Shown: one piece after another, positions 10,541-21,850 of the stretch
How positions within the stretch are numbered: position 1 is the stretch's first letter
Layout of the letters: each line of letters opens with the position of its first letter
Translations under genes and position numbers: made by a program
Assembly: GCA_014529385.2 (NCBI GenBank)
Contig: CM043961.1
Span: forward strand, 15,022,478-15,086,477
Origin: Adiantum capillus-veneris
Lineage: Eukaryota > Streptophyta > Polypodiopsida > Polypodiales > Pteridaceae
Reading direction: 5' to 3'
DNA length: 64,000 bases
The notes under the pieces: model-generated
Databases searched by the model: none
What the model saw: only the letters and a program-made list of their open reading frames with translations
Told to the model about the DNA's origin: nothing

Positions 10541-12592
10541 AGATGGGAATTTACAAGATTAGCATGGATGAAAACAATATAATACAAAGGGTGTTCTTCG
10601 GCATGGAGGTGATGGAGCTTCAATGTTGTAGAGGAGCACTACTTTGTCTCTTCGACAAAAGATGTGATGAGGCCTAATTTGTTGACAGTGAATTTCCTAG
10701 TGCGAACAAGGGAGGCTAATAGCTCACGTGCATCTAACACATCAGAAGCATATAAGTCAACAAAGTTTTTCTCAAGGTGCAATACTTTGTCGACTATGTC
10801 ACCCGTTAAGGAAACATCAATTGGGGAAGCTTTGTTGGCCAAAATCTTTCCTTCAAGCTTGGGCACCAAAACAATAGTTGTAGATTTCGAGCAAACAGAG
10901 CAAAAGTCCACTTCTTGTTGGTGGTGAATCTTAGTAGATTTGCATTGACCGCAGAAACGTTCCACCAAAATTGAGTTCACATTCACAAAGTGCAGTGTGC
11001 CAGTTACCTATGTAGAGGCACCTGACGAGTTAGAGCTTTCTTGAGATTACGACGAAAAAGGAAAAGCAAGATCAATACTTACTTCTTGGTTGTGACCAAC
11101 ATCAAGAATATGGGCCTTATATGCTTCCTCCAAACGGTGCTTGAGACGAGGACTTTTGACATGCGCTAGGATAGTAATATCCAAGACTGAGATTGTATTG
11201 CTTCGACCTGTGAAGGAACCTATGTTTCGTGCAACAAACATAGGATGCACATCGGTCTCCAAAGCACGAAAAATAGCGTGGTAATCATCTTTACGTGCAT
11301 TGACGAAGCTAAGCTATGATAGCAAGAGAGCAAAAATATTAGAAAGGTGCAAATCTATAAGAGGGTGAACATAAGTAATCCTAACAATGGCACGGTCCTC
11401 AGCTGCTGGCCCATCTGCAAAAACAAGATCACCTTGGGAAAGACCAGCTTTTGAAGCGCTAGCATGGCCATGTATAACAACAAAATCTATAGTTCCAAAG
11501 TGTGTACGGGTACCCGCCTTGTGCATGCAAGGACTGTGCCTCATCCAAAAATAGACGCACTTTGCTCTCTGGGTAGAAACTAAGGCTGACTTCAAAAGGC
11601 TTTGTTTTTTCAACAACTGTGGAAGCATTGAAAAATAGTACATGAGGAGATGTTTAACCATCTGACTTAGTTTTTTGTTTTACAGTTACATTCTCAATGT
11701 GGACAAAGTCTCCTATAGTAAGGGTGTCAACGAATTGCTCAATAAATTGATCGCTAACAGCACAAGTGATGGTGTCAGTATTGACTGGATCAACTAGGTC
11801 TGCCTTAAGGTAACGCATATACTTAGCGACTTCTGGGCTTTGTTTGTAGGTTCCATAACGGTTAAGTATGCACCCCTCGAATGCGAAATGAGGGAAAGTT
11901 TCAGTGATGTCAACAATGCGTAATAGAGGGAACTTAGTGGGAATATAAGGCACAAGAGAAGATGAACCAGTGGGAATTACATTCTCATGGCAACACTCAG
12001 TACCAATATGTGCTTCTAGTTTGGCACCCTTCGCAACGCTCTCTTTTTTTGCAACTATAGGCGGTGGTCCCCCTAGTAAAGGTTTGGCTGGCACAACAAA
12101 AAACAAAACTCATAAGGGTTGGATACAACAATAGAATATCTATGCGGTGCAAGAAAATATTACTTAGTTCCGTTGTCGCCTCGCATGCCTTGGAAAGTGT
12201 ACTTGCTATTGCACCACTTTGCTCCACACGCTTGAGGGATTTGGGCCCAACTCCAAGAGAAGAAGAAACATCAACCTTAGGTATTCTCGAAGCGCTCCTC
12301 GTGCGGAGTGGAGACACACGATCAAGAACGAGGGCACTATCGGACCCCAAAAAAGATGCAGTTGTATCACGGTGCACTATCTTGTGTAACTCTGTAAAAA
12401 CAAAATTAAAAGTCACATTATTGGCAAGCATATATCAATCATTTTCTATAAGTTAGCAAGTTATTGAGTCACCATTTTCAAACTCCATCGAGCAAACATC
12501 ACTAGATTCATCGCACATGGGTTCGACGTTGTCATCGTAGCCATCGTAATGTCCATCGAGTGGATTTCGCGAGGAAGAAGAGGCAGCCATAT
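10541..12592 (-). pseudogene. RPA70-like single-strand DNA-binding protein gene of the Helitron (copy 3, most complete)
   Basis: Split gene on the minus strand. A possible first exon starts with ATG at 12,592 (MAASSSSRNPLDG, acidic). A Ser/Arg-rich exon follows (12,431-11,997). An OB-fold exon (12,106-11,654) contains LLRIVDITETFPHFAFEGCI and CAVSDQFIEQFVDTLTIGD, the usual RPA1 pattern ending in VHIENVTVK. Then come exons at 11,661-11,314 and 11,262-11,047 (DVHPMFVARNIGSFTGR). The last exon (10,986-10,639) has the zinc ribbon CGQC...CSVC and KILANKASPIDV. RPA-like proteins are a known passenger of plant Helitrons and probably bind single-stranded DNA during transposition. Splice sites were judged by eye only. 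Confidence 0.72.
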
Positions 12593-12870
12593 TAAGAGAG
12601 GATGGTAAATAATGTTTACAGAATTATTGCTTAATGTGTTCAAAAGAAGCAAAGGGTAAAGAACATGCTTTAGCTAAAGGATGAATAAGTTCATAGAAAT
12701 AATACTTCACACAGTCACAAGCATCTTAGGATCAATAAGGGTTAGGATCAATAAGGGAGAGGGATGTTTTTGAACTAATTTTTGAAGCAGCAGGACCCCT
12801 TATATACTATAAGCTCCCTTGGCTTTCTAAACGGTTCACTATGTCTTAAAGCTAAGCTACTATCACATCT

Positions 12871-12995
12871 ATCAAATGGATTTGACACATAAATAGATTT
12901 GACACATTTAGACACATGCAACAAGTGACATCAAATGGATTTGACACATAAATAGATTTGACACATTTAGACACATGCAACAAGTGACATCAAAT
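12871..12995. repeat. 59-bp tandem repeat, two copies plus a short partial
   Basis: Unit 1 is 12,871-12,929 and unit 2 is 12,930-12,988, followed by the first seven bases of a third. Each unit contains two TTGACACA-type motifs and one TAGACACATG. It lies just upstream of the RPA-like gene, so it may be within or near the 5' end of the Helitron. Confidence 0.9.
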
Positions 12996-13099
12996 TCAAA
13001 GGGATTAATGAACTAGTGGACAAATATGTGCTGGTGGTCTAGAGTTCCCACCATGCTCATGTGTTGAACACCATAGAAATAGCGAGCGAACGAGCCTAA

Positions 13100-14760
13100 A
13101 ATTTTCTCTTGACAAACTCAGCGAAAAAAAATTTGCATGTTCGAGAAAATGGTTTTTCCTGAGGACTTGGTGGGAAAATGATATTCCGAAATTCCTCTCT
13201 AGAGTTCGGGGAAAATGTGGCTCGTCTTAATATCGTGCCGTTTTCAATGTTAAAAGTGTCGATTGAGGGCATGGAAAAAGGAGAAATGCCGTCCCAAAAT
13301 AGACAAGAATAGTGTTAAAAATTTTAAAAATAGCCTAATTTTCTAAAGTTTTCTCTTGGAATATGTTCGTACCATAGCCTCAATATTGTTGAGCAGTATT
13401 CGGGGAAAATGTGCCTCGGCTTAACACCATACCATTTTGAATGTCAAAAATACCGAGAAATTTTAAAAACCAAGCTAATTTTTTGATGCCTTTTTGCACT
13501 TATTTTCTCTCTTTTGGGTTTGAGAGCATTTTCAAAATTGAATATGGTATGCTATTAGGTCGAGGCACATTTCTCCCCAATAAAATTTTTTGAGAGGAAA
13601 TTTTGGAAAATTAGGCACTTTTTTGCGTTTTTCCACTTTCTTTCTCTCTTTTGAGGTTGACAACATTTTCAAAATAAAAAACGGGATCGTATTCAATCGG
13701 GACACATTTTCTTGTACCACTACCTGCATCGAAACACTTTTTCTCTTTCGAGGTTCACATCATTTTCGAAATCGAAAACAGTATCCAGTGCTCGGGAAAA
13801 AACATTTTCCCAAACATGCAAAATGCCTTTCCTTATTATTGTCAAGAGGAAAATTTGGAAAATTAGTTTACTTTTTTAGGATTTTGCACTATGTTTCTCT
13901 ATTTTGGGGCAGAATTTCTCCCTTTCCCCTTGCGCTCAATCGACCTTTGAAAATTGTAGAGATTGACAGCATTTTCGAAATCAAAAACGACATACAATGT
14001 TTAGGAAAAAAAGTTTTCTCAAACATACAAAATGTCTTTCCTTATTTTTGCCAAGGCGACAACTTAGAAAATTAGGTTACTTTTTTAGCTTTTTACACTA
14101 TTTTTCTCTATTTTGGGGTGGAGTTTCTCCTTTTCGCCATGCGCTCAACCGGCATCCATCCCTATTATTTTTTAATATTGGAAATCATGGCGACATTATC
14201 CATTTCACCTTGAGTTGTGTACTTCACCACGAGCTAGTGACACAAAGAGCTCTCGAAGGCATAAGCCTTAAATAGACTACAAGCATAATACGAATTCTCT
14301 TAAGGCTCTGAGAATGACAGCCTCCTCAAAATCGAAAACACCATGGTGAGATAACACCTCTGCAGTCGTACTCACCACCTCCCTCGCCCTCCGCAACCGC
14401 GCAAAGACCACCTCGTACAGTGCCTCGAGACTGTCGAAGCTTCGCCGGCTGCAGTGGACTGTCTTTAAGGCATGCGGGTGATGGAATCGAGACTACCTTT
14501 AAGGCTCTACAAAGGGCACGTGGGTGATGGAAACCGGCCATGGCGGGTGGGAGCCCCTAGGCGCTCCTCGCACACAATGAACTCCTCTCTTGAAGGCAAC
14601 CCCTTGACAAGGCAAGGGGAAAAGGAGAAATTCCGCCCCAAAATAAAAAAAAATAGTCTAAAAACCCTACAAAATACCCTAATTTTCTAAAATTTCCCCC
14701 TGACAAAATGAAGGAAAAGAATTTCGTATGTTTGGACAAATGATTTTTTCTGAACGCTGC
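13100..14760. repeat. Block of degenerate interspersed repeats
   Basis: Several diverged copies of one sequence family recur here in both orientations. Examples are the phrases around CCAAAATAGACAAGAATAG (13,300), TCTATTTTGGGG (13,905 and 14,108) and CAAAATGCCTTTCCTTATT (13,827; variant at 14,028). A further copy sits between RPA copies 2 and 3 at about 10,401-10,540, and another at about 14,615-14,740. Open frames in this block (such as 13,590-14,075) are by-products of the repeats. No coding family was recognised. Confidence 0.7.
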
Positions 14761-15585
14761 CTGCGTTGAGCTGGCGAGGAGCTCTTCGCTGACGTCCGCA
14801 CTCCCTCCCTCTGGTAGACGGCAGGTGGAAGCCTGTAGTCACCTCCTCAAATGCCCGGACTCCCTCTGACAGACGGCAAGTCGCAGCTTGTAGGCACCTC
14901 CTCAAACGCCTCGTGAGTAACAACTCACACGCCTGCAGCCGTCTGGACTCTGCAGCCTTCTCCTTTTCCACGGATCTCCCACGCGATGCCGTACAAAATT
15001 CTCCTTGTAGGCGTCTACTCGCTCTTCTTGACTGCATTTAATGCAGCGCTGGACTGCCTGGACAGCTGCCTTCGACGCAGTCGAGCCTTTAAGGCTCTAC
15101 AATGCCTCACACGTCTTTAATCTCCACGTGGCCGCCATACAGTGAAGGACGCCCAAACAGCCCCCACACTAAGGCCAATGCTTTTAGCAGGCCAACAAGT
15201 GAAAGGGTCACGATGGCTTTCAAAAACAATAAGAAAGTGATAAAAAGTTGTTAGGTTGAATTAAACTGGTATCAATGTTTGGGAAAGGATTGCCTCAGCT
15301 TAGTCTTGAGCCGATTGAAAATCGAGACTAGCTAGCTGCAAACCATGGTAAACGAAAGAAAAAGCGATGAAATATGTGAGAAAGTCGTTCAAAAATTTTA
15401 CAAATATCAACATTTTTGCTAGTATTTTTGGTTTTCCATTTTGTGAGGAAGAAGCTCGACCAGCAGCAGCTTAATAAAAGAGACTTTCTCGAACGTTAAT
15501 AGTGGCTGGAATCAAACTATAGAATGCGAGAAATGTAAAGCCATGTGAAGTTGTGAAATGAAAGGTGAAATAAAAAGAACTAATT
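14761..15585. other. No recognisable gene; GC-richer spacer with an imperfect tandem repeat
   Basis: Between about 14,790 and 14,930 the phrase CTCCCTCTG..AGACGGCA recurs with a period of about 60 bp (two clear units). The frame 14,687-15,037 on the minus strand is the translation of this repeat and resembles no family. Nothing else was recognised up to 15,585. Confidence 0.5.
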
Positions 15586-15755
15586 AATATATGTGTATGT
15601 GTGTGTATAAAATTTATTAGAATTATGCAAGGTGAAGCTTCTTTTTAGCATTCTAAAACAATGCAAAAAAACCATATATGTGTATATGTGTGTGTGCAAA
15701 ATTTACTAAAATTATGCAAGGTGAAGTTTCACTTTAGCATTCTAAAACAATAGAA
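15586..15755. repeat. Tandem duplication of about 86 bp
   Basis: The segment beginning TATATGTGTATGTGTGTG at about 15,588 is repeated from about 15,673 with a few differences. Both units share AATTATGCAAGGTGAAG and TTTAGCATTCTAAAACAAT. Confidence 0.8.
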
Positions 15756-16088
15756 TGCAAGAATAGTAAAGATATCTTAGGATGTGAAATGAAAGGTAAT
15801 TCTCCATCATGCACTAAAAACAATGAAAGTCTCCTTAACCCAACACAACACTAAGGGTTTCTTTTAGAAACCCAAAAACAAAAGATCTAGGACTAATGGG
15901 CTAGTTGTATTCTCAAAAATCAAAAATCAGGCCTTATTGTGTGGGTCTATTTTACACTTATTCATGAATTCATCTTCAAGATTCCCTTTGAATAGCTCCA
16001 AAAAAGTATAGCCTATCCTTGATCCCATGTTCCCGCGCTCTCTATCTTTGGATCGTTCTTGCTTGCACAGCTTCTGCTCCTTATCACC

Positions 16089-16158
16089 TGTTAGGCTCTG
16101 AGCTATGGTGGGTGTCATTAGCTGCAAGCCATTGCGAGGTGGAAGATGCAAGCTGAGA

Positions 16159-16201
<43 letters not shown>

Positions 16202-16373
16202 CGACACAGAGATGCAACAAAATAACGCTATATTTTTTATTAAAAAAAAGGTGTTTACATAGAGTTCTCTCTTGCCATGCAAAGACGCCATGCAAACTCC
16301 AAAAAAAGGAGTGTCTCGTATCAGTTGTGTAAAATAGGGGTTTTATCCTATGGTCAAGGGCTTGAACCCAACA
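16089..16373 (-). repeat. 3' LTR of the TRIM element
   Basis: 285 bp with TG..CA ends, the downstream LTR in the minus-strand sense. It contains a GA run at 16,163-16,199. It differs from the other LTR by the GA length and a small number of substitutions, so the insertion is fairly recent. Confidence 0.92.
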
Positions 16374-16385
16374 ATCCCCCCTCAA
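16374..16385 (-). promoter_or_regulatory. Polypurine tract of the TRIM element
   Basis: On the minus strand it reads TTGAGGGGGGAT and directly abuts the start of the 3' LTR. This is the expected position and composition of the plus-strand primer for reverse transcription. Confidence 0.9.
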
Positions 16386-17537
16386 GTCCGAACTAGACAG
16401 AACCTCTCATGATACGTCGAGTTTTTGGTGTACTCGTCAACCGTGAGTTTAAGTTTTCTCACAACCAAGGATTTCTGGTGTATTCATAACCTGGTGCTAT
16501 GTCAGTAGAACCCCCCTTGAATAGATAGGGTGTAGGTCAAAAATGTTAGCTACCAAAAATGGAGTTTTTGGTTCACTTCCAAACCTTGGGTTTAAGGTGT
16601 ACCCAGTAACCTCATGATAAGTGATAACAAAAATGGGCTGAGAACAAATGTGTTTGGGAGGTCTTACCACTTATCTGTGTGGCAGTGTCTGAACCCGTAC
16701 AAGACTTTTATTGAGTGTGACAAGACAACAACTAACTGAAGAAAAATTGTCATAGAAATAAGACAAAACAGAGATGATGTCGATGTATATTTGCTCAAAG
16801 CAAATTCTTCTTCGTTCTTGCAATTGTTGATGTTTTCAAACATGCCATAATCCTTGAACATGATAAATATTTGCATATGTACCAAGATAAATGTGCACAA
16901 GACCAGTATAGCCTTAAAAGGCTGAATTTGGATACCCATTTCATATGTAGTCTCAACTCCAATTTATCGCATAAAAATGCCAAAAACACGCTTGAAATAA
17001 TGCATGTAATTGCAAAGATGGTGACTGGATACCTGGACATCTCTATAAAATTGCAAAATAAAAGTCGAGCAGTAGGAAGTTGGTACATGTGGTTGATCCA
17101 TGGTCGATTATTGGTATTGCCGGATCTTATGGGTGAGAATGACCTCTTGATTAGAGGCCTAATGACCCAATAAGGTAGCAAATAAAAAAAATAAACCAAG
17201 TTCTGTAGCAGTCAAACCGGCGGAAAGCGCGATGGTGTTTTGAGTTGCACCTTCTGCGCAGCGTTTTGATATGCAAAGCTTATGACTGCTAACTCCAAGG
17301 GCAACGTTTTAAAAGGCTCTGGCTTGAGCTAATTATCTTATTCACACCGTTTTGAAATGCTTGCATTGACAGGACTGCCGCCTACAAGCTCTGCAACATT
17401 TTAGAACACAGTCTGCCTTGCCACCGCCTTGCCTGTGATGACGACGTCCACCTTGCCTGCAGATCAACCACGTTTTGAGATGCCTGTGTGGTCATGCTAT
17501 AATCATCGACTGTAGACATGCCTTTGCAACACCCTAA

Positions 17538-17550
17538 GGCTCTGATACCA
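17538..17550 (-). promoter_or_regulatory. Primer binding site (initiator tRNA-Met) of the TRIM element
   Basis: On the minus strand it reads TGGTATCAGAGCC, the standard plant retrotransposon site complementary to the 3' end of initiator methionine tRNA. One base separates it from the 5' LTR end. Confidence 0.95.
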
Positions 17551-17551
17551 T

Positions 17552-17621
17552 TGTTAGGCTTTGAGCTATGGTGGGTGCCACCAGCTGCAAGCCATTGTGA
17601 GGTGGAAGATGCAAGCCAAGA

Positions 17622-17682
<61 letters not shown>

Positions 17683-17851
17683 CAACACAGAGATGCAACA
17701 AAATAACGCTATATTTTTATTAAAAAAAAGGTGTTTACATAGAGCTCTCTCTTGCCATGCAAAGACGCCATGCAAACTCCAAAAAAAGGAGTGGATCTTA
17801 TCAGTGGTAAAATAGGGGTTGTATCCTATGGTCAAGGGCTTGAACCCAACA
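17552..17851 (-). repeat. 5' LTR of the TRIM element
   Basis: 300 bp with TG..CA ends; GA microsatellite at 17,625-17,680. It is followed by the target duplication TCACC. Confidence 0.92.
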
Positions 17852-17856
17852 TCACC

Positions 17857-18135
17857 CTCGCCTCCAACCTTCATCACCATCGCCCTACTATCGGAACCCT
17901 GTATTTACACATTCCCTTACATCGTCTTGCTCCACCCAAGGACTCCCGTGCACACAAGCGAGACGGAGAGACAGATATTGTCGTTGCAACCACGATTTGC
18001 CATGCAAACAAACCATTCAGATACAAACGCAAGCACTACTGCTCCCACTATCACCTCTGTTCATGCGTCCCGGTGGTGCCATACACAGGTCTTTCTATGT
18101 CCTCAGTAACTAAAATGCACAACAATGGTGCCAAA

Positions 18136-18189
<54 letters not shown>

Positions 18190-18308
18190 TGCTCCCGAAC
18201 TCGGTGTGTCCCTTGAGAGCAATGACAAAGAGACATTGCATGCAGGCGTCGTCTGGGCCCTACTCCCCTCGTCATGCCATCAGTGCCCGGAGTTACTCTG
18301 CAAACTAA

Positions 18309-18363
<55 letters not shown>

Positions 18364-19200
18364 TCTTTGACGTGTCCAAAGCACTGCTGCCCGTTTTGCT
18401 TTCCTGCTCTGTTGCAGTGTCGACCACATGCATGCATGTTCTTAGCATAAAAAATATATATTTGTTTGTCTCTTCACCATAACTACTCGTCATGTCCATC
18501 TCTCTCTCCTTCTCTCTCTCTATCTTTCTTCCACGTGCATCTAGATGTCTCTCGTTTTCTTCTCTTTCAAAAGAAGACTTATTGTCTATCAATACAAAAT
18601 GATAAAACTAGAATTTGAGCTGGTTATCCAAGCCTCAAAATGAGATGCATTAGTTTGTTTGAATGATAATTCAAAGGACAAGCAAAAGTAAAAGGTGTTT
18701 ACCTTTTTGGCATGGGGGAGGCCATAGGGCTCATTGTGCAAGGTTGTTGCAACACTGAGGCCGTTGGATTCTTTAGTTGGATGAGCGCCACATGTGAAAG
18801 GTCTTTGTAAAATAACTTTGTTGTCCCTTTTGTTTCCTTACATCACCTTCTTTGAGAGACAAGTGTCCCTAAGGGATTCAAAAGTCTTGTGAATAGAAAG
18901 CTAAAACTATGGAATAGAAATTTAGAGATCAAAACATTAAACAAAATATTCATAGGAGTTTGATCTTATAATGAAGTTTTCGAGAAAGTCTTTGTGTCTA
19001 AGCGACAAGTTTCCTCCTTATACAAATACAAAATGCAAATACGTCAAAGGGTCTATAATATCTATATGCTAACTTCTTATATTTCCCTAGCTTGAGCAAA
19101 CTCCTCTTTGGTTTTACCCTAAGAAAAACTTTCTCCTATCTTGAAAATTCTAGGAGATCTTTGAAAATGAACATAGCTCTTTTGTGTGTCACTTACTCTC
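17857..19200. other. No recognisable gene; two long GA microsatellites
   Basis: GA runs lie at about 18,140-18,187 and 18,312-18,361, with a CT-rich stretch near 18,500-18,530. Open frames across them (such as 18,051-18,437) are low-complexity translations (Ser-Leu or Glu-Arg repeats). The rest is AT-rich and unassigned. Confidence 0.6.
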
Positions 19201-19540
19201 TTAAGATCTTCCTTATTATTTGAATTTGGTGATCCATTTCTTCAAGGGTGTTGTTAGCTATAGGCTTTGGGAGACTTGGGTCAGCCAATTTGAGTGCAAT
19301 AGGGAATCATTTTCCATAAAGAGCTTTAAATGGAGATATTCCCAAGCTTCTATGGTAAGAAGAATTGTAGGGAAATTCCACTAAGGGTAAATACTTGATC
19401 CAAAGATGAGATTGATGACTACAATGAGATATCAACAAATCTTCAATGACTTAACTAACGCTTTCGATTTGCCTATATGTCTTTGGATGATATGTTGAAC
19501 TTAGGTTTAATTGAGTGCCTAAGGATTGAAACATTGCCTT

Positions 19541-19732
19541 TCAAAACTTGGAGGTAAACTTTGCATCATGATCACTTATTATCCTTGCATGGATTCCATG
19601 TAATCTGACAACTTCCTTTATAAAAACTTGAGCAACATCAGTTGTGAATGTAGTGGTCTTGACTAGAATGAAGTCATCCACCTTGGTAAGCTTATCCACC
19701 ACAACAAAAATGGAATCCAAAATTTCCAACAA
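19541..19732 (-). pseudogene. Integrase core fragment (gypsy relic)
   Basis: A 63-residue frame with FVVVDKLTKVDDFILVKTT and a segment around VVRLHGIHARIISDHDAKFTSKF. This corresponds to the first and second acidic motifs of a Ty3/gypsy integrase catalytic core (VDRLTK and SDRD in typical elements). The second Asp is kept (SDHD). The rest of the integrase is broken. Confidence 0.8.
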
Positions 19733-20621
19733 TCTTGGATAATCCTATTTACAAAATCCATACTTATGCATTCCCGCTTCATTGCAGGGATATCCAATGG
19801 TTATAGTTTCCCAAGGATCTTGACTCTTTTAGTTTTAATTTTCTAGCATATGAAATACTTCTTAACATACTACAATGTATCCTTTTTCATCTTAGTCCAG
19901 AAAAAAAAATTCTCAAGAGAAGCAAACATTTTGTGATAGCCTGGGTGAGCTACAAGAGGAGTTTCATGGGATTCCTTTGGAATTTGTATCCTTAAACTTG
20001 TAGGTGATCATAATTGATTCTTGAAGAATAAGAGTCTATCTTGAATAGAGTAATATTCCAAATATCATTTTTGAACTTGAGCTTGAATCTCTTGTATTAA
20101 TGGACCAAATTGCTCATCAATTTGGAGGGTGCTTTGAAGTTCTTATGGTAGGGTTAAATGGACTAGCAAGATTAAAATGGCCACTACTCTTTGACTTAGG
20201 GTGCCAGCCGCTTAATATTGCTTGCCTGGTCTAAACTTGATCTCAAAAGTGAAGTCCTATAGAAATTCAACACATCGCCTTAATCGCATATTGATATCGA
20301 GTTGGGTGAAAATCCACTTGAGACTTTTGTGGTTGGTAACAAGCTCAAATGTCTGACCTAAAAGATGTTGTCACCACGTCTTGATGGCATGAACCATAGC
20401 TAGTAATTTGAGGTCATGAGTGGGATAATTCTTCTCATGGATTCTAAGCTATTGGGATTCATAAACTGCAGGATGGACTTCTTGCTATAAGATTCCACAT
20501 GTACCTTGCATGTAAGCATCCACTGTCACCTCAAGATTTTCTCAAAATGTGGAAGGTTGATGACATGTTCACTAGCCAATATCTCTTTCAATTTATTGAA
20601 GGCTGCATCTCTCTTATTAGA

Positions 20622-20975
20622 CTAGGTAAAGGATTCCTCCTTCTTGGTGAGTTTAATGAGGGGCCCTGCAATGAGTGCATAGTCTTTAACAAATACTCTA
20701 CACCATCTTGTGAGGCCAAGAAATCCTCCAACTTCTGAAATAGTCTTGGAAATGGACCACTGGACTACAACTTCAACCTTACTTGGATCTGGAGAGAGAC
20801 CACACTTAGAGACTATGAATCCTAAATAGACAACCTTTTCTACAAATAAGGAGCATTTTCTCGGCTTGGCATATAGTTGGGCCTTACTAATAATTTCCAA
20901 GACATGGAATACACGCTCTTCATGATCTTCTCTTGTCTTTGAATACACGAGGATGTCATCAAAGAAGATCAACAA
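20622..20975 (-). pseudogene. Reverse transcriptase fragment (gypsy relic)
   Basis: A 117-residue frame that starts at the catalytic box FFDDILVYS and runs through YLGFIVSKCGLSPDPSKVEV and VGGFLGLTRWCRVFVKDYA into the RNase H connection. The normal YxDD box is present as FFDD. The upstream part of the domain continues beyond 20,975 in broken frames (a MSFGLIKAP-like block near 21,030). Confidence 0.88.
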
Positions 20976-21850
20976 TCATCTAGCTCTTTCCTAACAAGGT
21001 CATTTATGAGACAATTAAAGGTGTCAGGGGCCTTAATTAGGCCAAAAGACATGACTATGAACTCATAATACCAAAACCTTGTATTAAAAGCTATTCTAGG
21101 AATATCTCTTTTTGTATTCCAACTTGGTAGTAGTATGACCTAAGATCAATCATTGATCTTGGTGAAATGTTTGGCACCATCGAGTCTATCAAGTAGATCA
21201 TCTATATGAGGCAAAGGTTATTTATTCTTGATGGTACACTAATTCAAACCTCAAAAATCTACGCAAAGTCTAAGCATCCCATCTTCTTCTTTTGGAAGAG
21301 TACAAAAGCAGCCTAGGGAGAGAGACACTAGGTCTAATGAAACCTTTTTCTAAAAGCCAATTCAATTGGTTCTCTACCTCTATGGATTTAGAAGGAAACA
21401 TCTTGTAGGGTGTCCTTGCTATTGGTGGTTGGGTGCTAGAATGTGTTTAATCTTTTGCACTAGATTTTGTTGGGAAGATACACTGCTCGCAGTTGCTAGC
21501 AAAGGGAGAACTAGGCCAACAAACAAGACGTCAACCAAGTACTGAGCTTGACCATTAGGCACATGGAAACAAATAGATGGGTGTCCATCACCTACTCAAC
21601 CTTCTAGAGATAACCACTACCAAGGAGAATCAACTCAAAGCACACTTTGTATGAACAATTGCTACCTTACCTATGATGGCTACACTCTCCGAAACATGAC
21701 CTAATGTTGTTGAATTGTCATGAAACTACAGGAGTAACCTCTACACACCTAGAGGACACTACCCTAAAGTTTCTAACCAAATTTACTACCTAAATACACT
21801 TGGTGCGGAAAATAGGCCAAAATTAGAGGTCACCGATTCTCAACGTTTAA

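Larger units (their letters stand above)
2967..12652 (-). mobile_element. Decayed Helitron (Helentron-like: Rep, Pif1 helicase, EEP endonuclease, plus RPA-like gene)
   Basis: This is a rolling-circle DNA transposon on the minus strand. In transcriptional order there is an RPA-like gene (about 12.6-8.7 kb), then a long Rep/helicase gene broken into several open frames (8,580 to 3,760), then an EEP endonuclease domain (to 2,967). The identification rests on the HUH motif, the two-tyrosine Rep motif, the Walker A and B and C-terminal Pif1 motifs, and the EEP motifs, all in the order known for Helitrons. Coordinates are those of the coding core. The true ends were not found: Helitrons lack target-site duplications, and no terminal hairpin was convincing. 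In-frame stops and frameshifts indicate an inactive copy. Confidence 0.85.
16089..17851 (-). mobile_element. Complete small non-coding LTR retrotransposon (TRIM type)
   Basis: Two direct repeats (16,089-16,373 and 17,552-17,851) begin TGTTAGGCT and end CCCAACA on the plus strand. They are flanked by an exact 5-bp target duplication TCACC (16,084-16,088 and 17,852-17,856). On the minus strand the 5' LTR is followed after one base by a primer site for initiator Met tRNA, and the 3' LTR is preceded by a purine tract. The total is 1,763 bp, with about 1.16 kb between the LTRs. The interior has no gag or pol; its frames at 16,664-17,199 resemble nothing. It must have been moved by proteins of another element. 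A GA microsatellite inside each LTR accounts for most of their length difference. Confidence 0.93.
19200..21850 (-). mobile_element. Decayed Ty3/gypsy retrotransposon (chromovirus-like pol relic)
   Basis: Short minus-strand frames preserve pieces of a gypsy polyprotein in the correct order: reverse transcriptase near 21,300-20,620, then RNase H and integrase towards 19,500. The region is full of stops, and neither gag nor clean LTRs could be recognised. The plus-strand sequence from about 21,850 onward resembles the left part of the long direct repeats at 23,071 and 55,560 (a GGGAATGGG block followed by GCCTCTCTATAGC). It may therefore be this relic's LTR. Confidence 0.75.

Noticed and set aside
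16664..17199. Hydrophobic frames in the TRIM interior as a membrane protein gene
   Set aside because: Two overlapping frames of equal quality and no family resemblance; likely chance in AT-rich DNA.
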